From: CAZFDE01 sp964517795
Lineage (GTDB): Bacteria; Planctomycetota; Phycisphaerae; Sedimentisphaerales; Anaerobacaceae
Direction: 5' to 3'
Assembly: GCA_964517795.1 (NCBI GenBank)
Contig: CAZFDE010000019.1
Location: forward strand, 1-37,993
DNA length: 37,993 nucleotides
Both the position numbers and the translations under genes were made by a program. Positions 33,234-37,993 of the stretch are shown here, piece after piece. The stretch's first letter is position 1. Each line of letters begins with the position of its first letter. Under the pieces are notes generated by a model. The model was given only the letters and a program-made list of their open reading frames with translations. It searched no databases and was not told the DNA's origin.

Positions 33234-33986
33234 TTATTCTTCTGTCGGAATCGCTGGAGCAGGAGAGGGTGTTTTCTTGGAAATATGAATGATCTTCTGA
33301 GCTTCGACAACACCGCTGCCTTTGATCGTATGAATTCGACACGACAGTAAGTAATAACCCGGTTTCAAGACGATGCATTTTTCAACGGCCGGTATAAGTT
33401 CGACAGTTTCATCTGCGGTTTGTGTTTGGACATCCTGCGGGCTTTCATCTTGCGGCTGCGCCAATTCGAGTGCGATATTAGCCACCGAGATGATCCGGCT
33501 GCTGTGTGATAGAATCCGCGGCGATCCGAAAAGCGGCAACGCAAAACGCTGGCGTATAGGCCCCTCCGGAACGGATTCTTCATGCCCCGGAATGGCTTGG
33601 GGATCAGGACTGGGACCCAGACGACGCAGTACCGCATAACCAATGATATTGTGCCGCTTGGGCATCACCGCAACATCGACATCTTCATTCTCAAGCCATC
33701 CCTGACAAATTTCTTCAACGCCATTGTAGTTGGAATCTTCAGGCTGTCTGGGAATATCCATAATGACTTTACCGTCACCATCATTGACCAGATGCACAGA
33801 TAATTTCAGCACCTCTTTGTGATGATAGACCGGCCTGTTGGTGCGGACCGCAATGTGATAGTCATCCGAAAGACCAAGACGCTGGGGTTGACTTGATTGA
33901 TTTGCCGCATTTTCCTGTGCAAATCCGGTTCCGGCTGCCCCCAGGGCAACTACAATCGTGAGCATGACAATTCGTTTCTTTCTCAT
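33234..33986 (-). CDS. Secreted protein of unknown function, macroglobulin-like beta domain
   Basis: This 250-residue exported protein has a signal peptide cleaved after about residue 23 (TGFAQENA). The sequence HIAVRTNRPVYHHKEVLKLSVHLVNDGDG and the late segment KPGYYLLSCRIHTIKGS look like an Ig-type or macroglobulin MG2-type beta sandwich; this is an impression and no family match. The middle part is Pro- and Glu-rich. The start is very well supported by GGGAGGTGCATT before ATG. It stands alone and convergent to the membrane protein before it. Confidence 0.65.
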   Translation of the reverse strand: MRKKRIVMLTIVVALGAAGTGFAQENAANQSSQPQRLGLSDDYHIAVRTNRPVYHHKEVLKLSVHLVNDGDGKVIMDIPRQPEDSNYNGVEEICQGWLENEDVDVAVMPKRHNIIGYAVLRRLGPSPDPQAIPGHEESVPEGPIRQRFALPLFGSPRILSHSSRIISVANIALELAQPQDESPQDVQTQTADETVELIPAVEKCIVLKPGYYLLSCRIHTIKGSGVVEAQKIIHISKKTPSPAPAIPTEE

Positions 33987-34094
33987 AATGCACCTCCCTT
34001 AACTGAAGATTAAAAAATTCTTTTGATATGCAAGGCGCAAAAGGAAAGCAGTTTATTGCAAAATTATTTAAAAATGGAAAAATTTTATGTGTGA

Positions 34095-34964
34095 TTAATC
34101 CAGGCGGATACCTTTTTGTTCCAGCCAGTGTTTGAATTCCCCCATTTCGGTATCGAATATTTCATTATCATAATCTTCTTCGAGTTTGTCGATACTTTCT
34201 TCGAGTTCCGGCTGCTGCTGGACAAGTTCATTGAGTTTTTTCTCAAAATTTTCACTCAGTTTCCGCAAGCCTTTCAAGTCCGGTGAAATATCCAGAATAC
34301 CGGCCAAACGGGTAACAACTGCTTCGATTGCCAGTGGATTGTTCCCATGGACGTAGGCCGGGACGGTAGCGACCAGGTTTGCCATGCGTAATTTGTAGTT
34401 TCGGGCCAGGACCGTCAGGTACGTGGTAAACGAAGCCGGGCCGTCATAATTACTGAATTTCACCCCGTAATGCTTGATTGTTTCCTTCAATAGCGAATCG
34501 GATACATTGCATAACAGCCGCGGCTGACGCGTATGAGGAACCAGGCCGGACACACTGCCGATAAAATAGATCATCGAAACTTCGAACCGGGTGCATAACT
34601 GAAGGACCTGTTCGGCAAAGGCCTTCCAGTTCATGTTCGGTTCTTTCCCTAAGAACAGGATGACGTTATCCCGCTCATTACAGAAAAATTCATTGGTCGT
34701 CAATTCATATCGCTGGATCAGCCCGTCCTGAATGACGGTATGCGGACGAAACAGCGATGCAAATTCCATAGAACCCGGCAGGTTTTGGATATAATAGCCG
34801 TCACTGGATAACTCCGCGAATTTCTCGGCATGGGTTTTTTCGATCAGACACCGCAGCGTACCGCTGGAGACCTCGCCGCCGTCCATCCAGCCGAAAAATC
34901 CAAGCAGCAGTTTCGGTTCTTCCAGTTCGGGTGTTCGGGTATAGTGTATCTTTCCGGTTTCCAT
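34095..34964 (-). CDS. PAC2 family protein
   Basis: This 289-residue cytoplasmic protein is related to the archaeal and eukaryotic proteasome assembly chaperone 2. Blocks typical of the family are LLLGFFGWMDGGEVSSGTL near the start, IYFIGSVSGLVPHTR, and ANLVATVPAYVHGNNPLA, with the C-terminal helical arm DLKGLRKLSENFEKKLNEL and an acidic end. In bacteria the role is not settled; it may help assemble a proteasome-like or other complex. The ribosome-binding site is weak (AGGGCACGC). Its spacer to the next gene (34965-35122) shows nothing clear. Confidence 0.85.
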   Translation of the reverse strand: METGKIHYTRTPELEEPKLLLGFFGWMDGGEVSSGTLRCLIEKTHAEKFAELSSDGYYIQNLPGSMEFASLFRPHTVIQDGLIQRYELTTNEFFCNERDNVILFLGKEPNMNWKAFAEQVLQLCTRFEVSMIYFIGSVSGLVPHTRQPRLLCNVSDSLLKETIKHYGVKFSNYDGPASFTTYLTVLARNYKLRMANLVATVPAYVHGNNPLAIEAVVTRLAGILDISPDLKGLRKLSENFEKKLNELVQQQPELEESIDKLEEDYDNEIFDTEMGEFKHWLEQKGIRLD

Positions 34965-35122
34965 ATAAGCGTGCCCTATTTAATTTTTTTGAAGTTTAAC
35001 GCATCCAAGGCAAATATTCAAGGTTTGTTAAAATCAATAAAGTCTTTCCCCGATTTGTTATCTAAAGTAGGGGATAATAATACCCGATCAATAGCAATAG
35101 ACCGGATAATCTTAGAAAAAAA

Positions 35123-35509
35123 ATGAATAACTGGAACGGACAATCAGAAGAGAGAGGGAATTTACCGAAACTGGACGATCGGATCGCACTTGCTGATATT
35201 GTGCCGGTATCGGTGACCATCAGACCGCAATGGCTCAAAGACGGCACCCTTTTTCTGCCCGAAGATATCGCCAAATATATGAAGCGAACCAATACAGTTC
35301 ACTTTATCTACGAAGGGCTTGACGAATTACTGCCGTATGAAGAAGATCAACAGATGGTCGAGGGCCTGAATGATTTTTATAATTTTCATCAAATCCGTCC
35401 CGGCAGCAAGATTGTCCTCCAATTGCGTACAATTGAACCAACCCGCATTCTCCTCACAAACCCACCTCGACCCTCGCCACAAGCCAACCCAGTTGACAGT
35501 TACTTTTAA
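35123..35509 (+). CDS. Small protein of unknown function
   Basis: I do not recognise this 128-residue cytoplasmic protein. The core (VSVTIRPQWLKDGTLFLPED, HFIYEGLDELLPYE and PGSKIVLQLRTIEPTRILL) looks like a compact alternating helix-strand domain. There is no signal or membrane segment, and no strong ribosome-binding site before ATG 35123. The base and codon pattern is like that of its neighbours, which supports a real gene. It runs in the same direction as the protease-like gene that follows 71 bases later. Confidence 0.6.
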   Translation: MNNWNGQSEERGNLPKLDDRIALADIVPVSVTIRPQWLKDGTLFLPEDIAKYMKRTNTVHFIYEGLDELLPYEEDQQMVEGLNDFYNFHQIRPGSKIVLQLRTIEPTRILLTNPPRPSPQANPVDSYF

Positions 35510-35580
35510 GGTGCCGGCAGTGGAATTTGGATTTTGCTCTGAGTTTTGGTATAATGGGTAAAATACTAAAGGGTGACGAG

Positions 35581-37188
35581 ATGTTACATTTTCGAAAGTC
35601 CACATATACCGTATTTTGGATGTTGCTCATATTGGCCGGTGCCATATGCGCCCGGCCGGAAAAATGGCACAAAAAACAAGTCGATTTACGCCTCAATGGC
35701 ATGGGCAAAATCAAAGCGGTCCATTATCCCAAAGAAAAACCAGTAAGATTCAACCAACAGCAAAAAGTCCGAAAATCGAAATTAACAAATCGAATCCCCG
35801 CACGTTTTGACGAGAAAATAACCTTGTCAGACCAAACCACATATACCGGACCGTATGCACTGGCGATCGAAGTAAACGATCCGCCGCTGGATGGTTTTGT
35901 ACCGTGGGTGGTCGTATCGATCACCGATGAGCGAAAGCTTGAAGGTGAATTTGAGGCCGTCACGGAATACGCCCCGGCCGGGTCATTTCTTTGCTCAAAT
36001 CCACAGACCGAGTATGCGATCGGCATTTTCGATACCGGTGCCAGCGCCCATGTCATGGGATACGAAAATTCACTGGCGACCTGCCTGACGGGCACGTACC
36101 TGACATCGAACACAATTGAAATTACAGGCGTGACCGGTTCGGTGGATGCACGCGTCAGTCAGCCGATCGGGCTGTTCGCCGGCGGACTGAATCTAATGGA
36201 TACCAATGGCGTTTTAACCGGCATCAGTTCATTAGTCGGCCAGAGCAATATCGCGATCGCGGTCGGCGATATACCGCCGGTCAATACCCCCGATCTGGTC
36301 ACGGCCATTGGTTCGCCGCTGGCGGTCTATTTCAGTGTGGCCGTCGATAACGAAACAGTGATCTCCCGAACGTGGGACGGCAACGATATCAATTCGCCGC
36401 AGTTGACGTTTTACCCCAACGATGACCCCGGTATCCCCGAATTCGCCAATCGCATCCCGCTCGAACTGCGGCCGCTGGGCGGTGTATCGGTCCAGTACAT
36501 TATCGATCCGCTCTCCGGCCTCGATTTTGTTCCGTCTTCACCGTCGGTAATCATCGGCAATTCGTCTCAGAGCCTCTATTTTGTTTCCAGTGTCGATGCC
36601 TATGACGACACCTATTCGGCGATCGACAAAGACCGCTTCCTCTTCGATACCGGTGCCCAGATAACCGTCGTAGGTTCGCGAATCGGTGCCCGGCTGGGCC
36701 TGGATCCGGCCGCGCCGGAATTTGAGGTCGATATCGTCGGGGTAACCGGCGATCTTTATGTGGCACCGGGTTTTTATCTCGACCGGATCGAGATCCCGGC
36801 CCTCGGCCAGTGGTTGAGCTTCGATAATGTACCGGTCGTGCTGCTGGATATCGCATCACCCGAAGGCGGCACACTGGATGGGATTATCGGCATGAATCTG
36901 TTTGTCGATTTTAACCTCGTGGTCCGCGGCGGGGGGCTGTTCGGCCAGGACGACCCGGCCGTCGATTTTGAACCTATCCTGCAATCCCTGCCCGGCGATA
37001 TCGCGCCGCCCGGCGGCGATGGCGTGGTCAACGGCCTCGATCTGAACCGGTTAATCCAAAGCTGGCTGCTGACCGATGGCGACCCGAATTTCTGCAGCGA
37101 CTGCGACCTCGCCCCGATCGCTTCACCCGATAACCGCATCGATTTCGACGATTTCACCGTCCTCGCCCACAACTGGATGACGCAATAA
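35581..37188 (+). CDS. Secreted two-lobed DTG aspartic-protease-like protein with dockerin-like tail
   Basis: This is a 535-residue exported protein (signal peptide cleaved near ICARPEK, residues 1-24). It contains two retropepsin/pepsin-type motifs, IFDTGASAHVMG at 151-154 and LFDTGAQITVVG at 356-359, each followed by hydrophobic blocks like those that complete an aspartic-protease lobe (TGVTGS, and DIVGVTGDL with GIIGMNLF). This gives a pseudo-dimer with two possible catalytic Asp. The C-terminus (472-535) has two Ca-loop-like segments, GDGVVNGLDLN and PDNRIDFDDF, typical of dockerin type I and common on planctomycete secreted proteins. I choose ATG 35581, with AAGGGTGA before it; the open frame extends to TTG 35527. 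Proteolysis is inferred, not shown. Confidence 0.78.
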   Translation: MLHFRKSTYTVFWMLLILAGAICARPEKWHKKQVDLRLNGMGKIKAVHYPKEKPVRFNQQQKVRKSKLTNRIPARFDEKITLSDQTTYTGPYALAIEVNDPPLDGFVPWVVVSITDERKLEGEFEAVTEYAPAGSFLCSNPQTEYAIGIFDTGASAHVMGYENSLATCLTGTYLTSNTIEITGVTGSVDARVSQPIGLFAGGLNLMDTNGVLTGISSLVGQSNIAIAVGDIPPVNTPDLVTAIGSPLAVYFSVAVDNETVISRTWDGNDINSPQLTFYPNDDPGIPEFANRIPLELRPLGGVSVQYIIDPLSGLDFVPSSPSVIIGNSSQSLYFVSSVDAYDDTYSAIDKDRFLFDTGAQITVVGSRIGARLGLDPAAPEFEVDIVGVTGDLYVAPGFYLDRIEIPALGQWLSFDNVPVVLLDIASPEGGTLDGIIGMNLFVDFNLVVRGGGLFGQDDPAVDFEPILQSLPGDIAPPGGDGVVNGLDLNRLIQSWLLTDGDPNFCSDCDLAPIASPDNRIDFDDFTVLAHNWMTQ

Positions 37189-37189
37189 A

Positions 37190-37315
37190 AAAACCGCCTT
37201 TCATACCCTTCACACTTTTCATACTTTCACACCCTTCATACTTTCATACTTTCACACCTTACACCCTTCACACTTTTCATACTTTAGATTTTTCTCACTT
37301 CCAGACTTTCCACAC
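37190..37315. repeat. Degenerate CTTTCATAC/CTTCACAC short tandem repeats
   Basis: Immediately after the protease-like gene are about a dozen imperfect copies of an 8-10 base unit (TTTCATAC, CTTCACACT, TTTCACACC). It is low-complexity spacer DNA. The following 37316-37574 holds no gene I can support: the open frame 37348-37608 looks like a translated intergenic repeat (CATTTCGAG...GAGAAATC and GAGCGAAG). Confidence 0.7.
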
Positions 37316-37574
37316 GGGTTTGTTATCTGAAATCTGAACGTCGAAATATGAAATTATCGAAGCACGAACACCGAGCCACAGAGAACTGTCATTTCGAGCT
37401 TGCCGAGAAATCTATTCAAAATAGCCATGAGCGAAGTGAATCCCGCAGTTTTGAGCTTTGCGTTTTATCTTTTCAGCTTTATCTTGCAATACCACCTAAA
37501 ATCAATAAAATTACACCATATGAACTAAAATACTTGGTTCGCTGTGTAGAACTGCTAAAACAACAAACAGAAAA

Positions 37575-37993
37575 ATGTTGTCAGGAAAAGATGGAGAGTT
37601 TTACTTGAAACAAAAGGAAAATGAAATAAATGCTTGTAATGCTTCTATTGAAATTATCCAAAGGATAAAGGGTGTAAAATACTATCCAGACAAATGGCCA
37701 GAGAAAGAAAATAGGAATACCCCAGACATTGAACTTATTTTAGCCCCAAAAGATAATAAGGGGTTACTCCCCAAAATTGCTGTCGAACATACTATCATAG
37801 AGGCCCACGACAAACAGATTGCCTATGTCAATCAATCATACGATATCGCAAGAAAAATCAATCAGAAGTGCCAAAAAAAATTACCAACAAACCGTTGGTT
37901 TCAAATAGCTATCCCACCTGCCCTTGTTACTAATACAACCCAAAAAAGCAGGAATCAATTTATCGAAGAAATATCAAATCATATTCCTGATAT
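37575..37993 (+). CDS. Partial AT-rich gene, possible PD-(D/E)XK-like nuclease domain
   Basis: An open frame from ATG 37575 runs off the window end (139 codons seen). Residues P50-D51-I-E53 followed after 17 residues by VEHT (E71) resemble the PD-(D/E)XK nuclease-fold pattern, and AVEHTIIEAHDKQ is like segments I recall from uncharacterised proteins with that fold, but this is tentative. Base composition is much more AT-rich than the rest of the window, with many AAA, AAT and ATA codons, which suggests horizontal acquisition. There is no clear ribosome-binding site. A different true start cannot be excluded, though in-frame stops at 37506 and 37521 limit it. Confidence 0.6.
   Translation, partial: MLSGKDGEFYLKQKENEINACNASIEIIQRIKGVKYYPDKWPEKENRNTPDIELILAPKDNKGLLPKIAVEHTIIEAHDKQIAYVNQSYDIARKINQKCQKKLPTNRWFQIAIPPALVTNTTQKSRNQFIEEISNHIPD

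Noticed and set aside
37348..37608. 86-codon open frame
   Set aside because: The first half (HFELAEKSIQNSHERSESR) is a translated intergenic repeat; no ribosome-binding site, and it overlaps the better candidate at 37575.

Overview
The window looks like a chromosomal segment from a Planctomycetota bacterium of the class Phycisphaerae, close to the Sedimentisphaerales type. The main clues are a PEP-CTERM sorting tail on one secreted protein, a dockerin-like C-terminus on another, a dense set of glycan-degrading enzymes (GH20, GH29, a GH38 homologue and a sialidase-like lipoprotein), and several secreted or membrane proteins of no family I recognise. This placement rests on gene style only, since no rRNA is present.

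Layout. 1-2300: a secreted EF-hand protein, a CAU tRNA on the minus strand, then a promoter followed by a leader of about 460 nt made of four diverged ~101-nt hairpin repeats in front of a PEP-CTERM gene. 2347-2961: a decayed IS3-family element with recognisable ends, next to a Cam-type gamma-carbonic anhydrase gene. 3730-6063: a two-gene unit of an iron-sulfur aldo/keto reductase and a membrane-anchored alkaline phosphatase. 6080-9139 (minus): dacB-type PBP4 followed by a GH20 hexosaminidase. 9249-9456: an apparent stand-alone small RNA gene with promoter, several hairpins and terminator. 9472-13131 (minus): a four-gene YtrA/GntR-ABC transporter operon with a perfect palindromic operator. 13351-15942: clpB. 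16009-18198 (minus): sialidase-like lipoprotein plus lauroyl-type acyltransferase.

18340-25913 is a six-gene sugar catabolic operon: DUF4432 epimerase-like protein, mannitol-dehydrogenase-like oxidoreductase, GH38 homologue, PfkB kinase, an unknown 314-aa protein and a 51-aa Cys-rich protein. It faces an alpha-L-fucosidase gene. 27249-30583 carries sppA, a probable outer-membrane barrel protein and trpB2. 30817-35509 is mostly poorly characterised genes (HEAT-like, pseudopilin-tail membrane protein, secreted protein, PAC2 family, small unknown). 35581-37188 encodes a secreted protein with two aspartic-protease DTGA motifs and a dockerin-like tail. The right edge (37200-37993) is different in character: short degenerate repeats, then AT-rich DNA with a partial gene that looks acquired.

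Working together, the glycosidases, sialidase-like protein, PBP4, phosphatase and sugar operon suggest a life spent scavenging complex fucosylated or mannosylated heteropolysaccharides. The strongest candidates for undescribed biology are the tandem hairpin-repeat leader at 1109-1520, the small RNA gene at about 9284-9456, the GH38 homologue that lacks its catalytic aspartate, and the two-lobed DTG protein with a dockerin-like tail.
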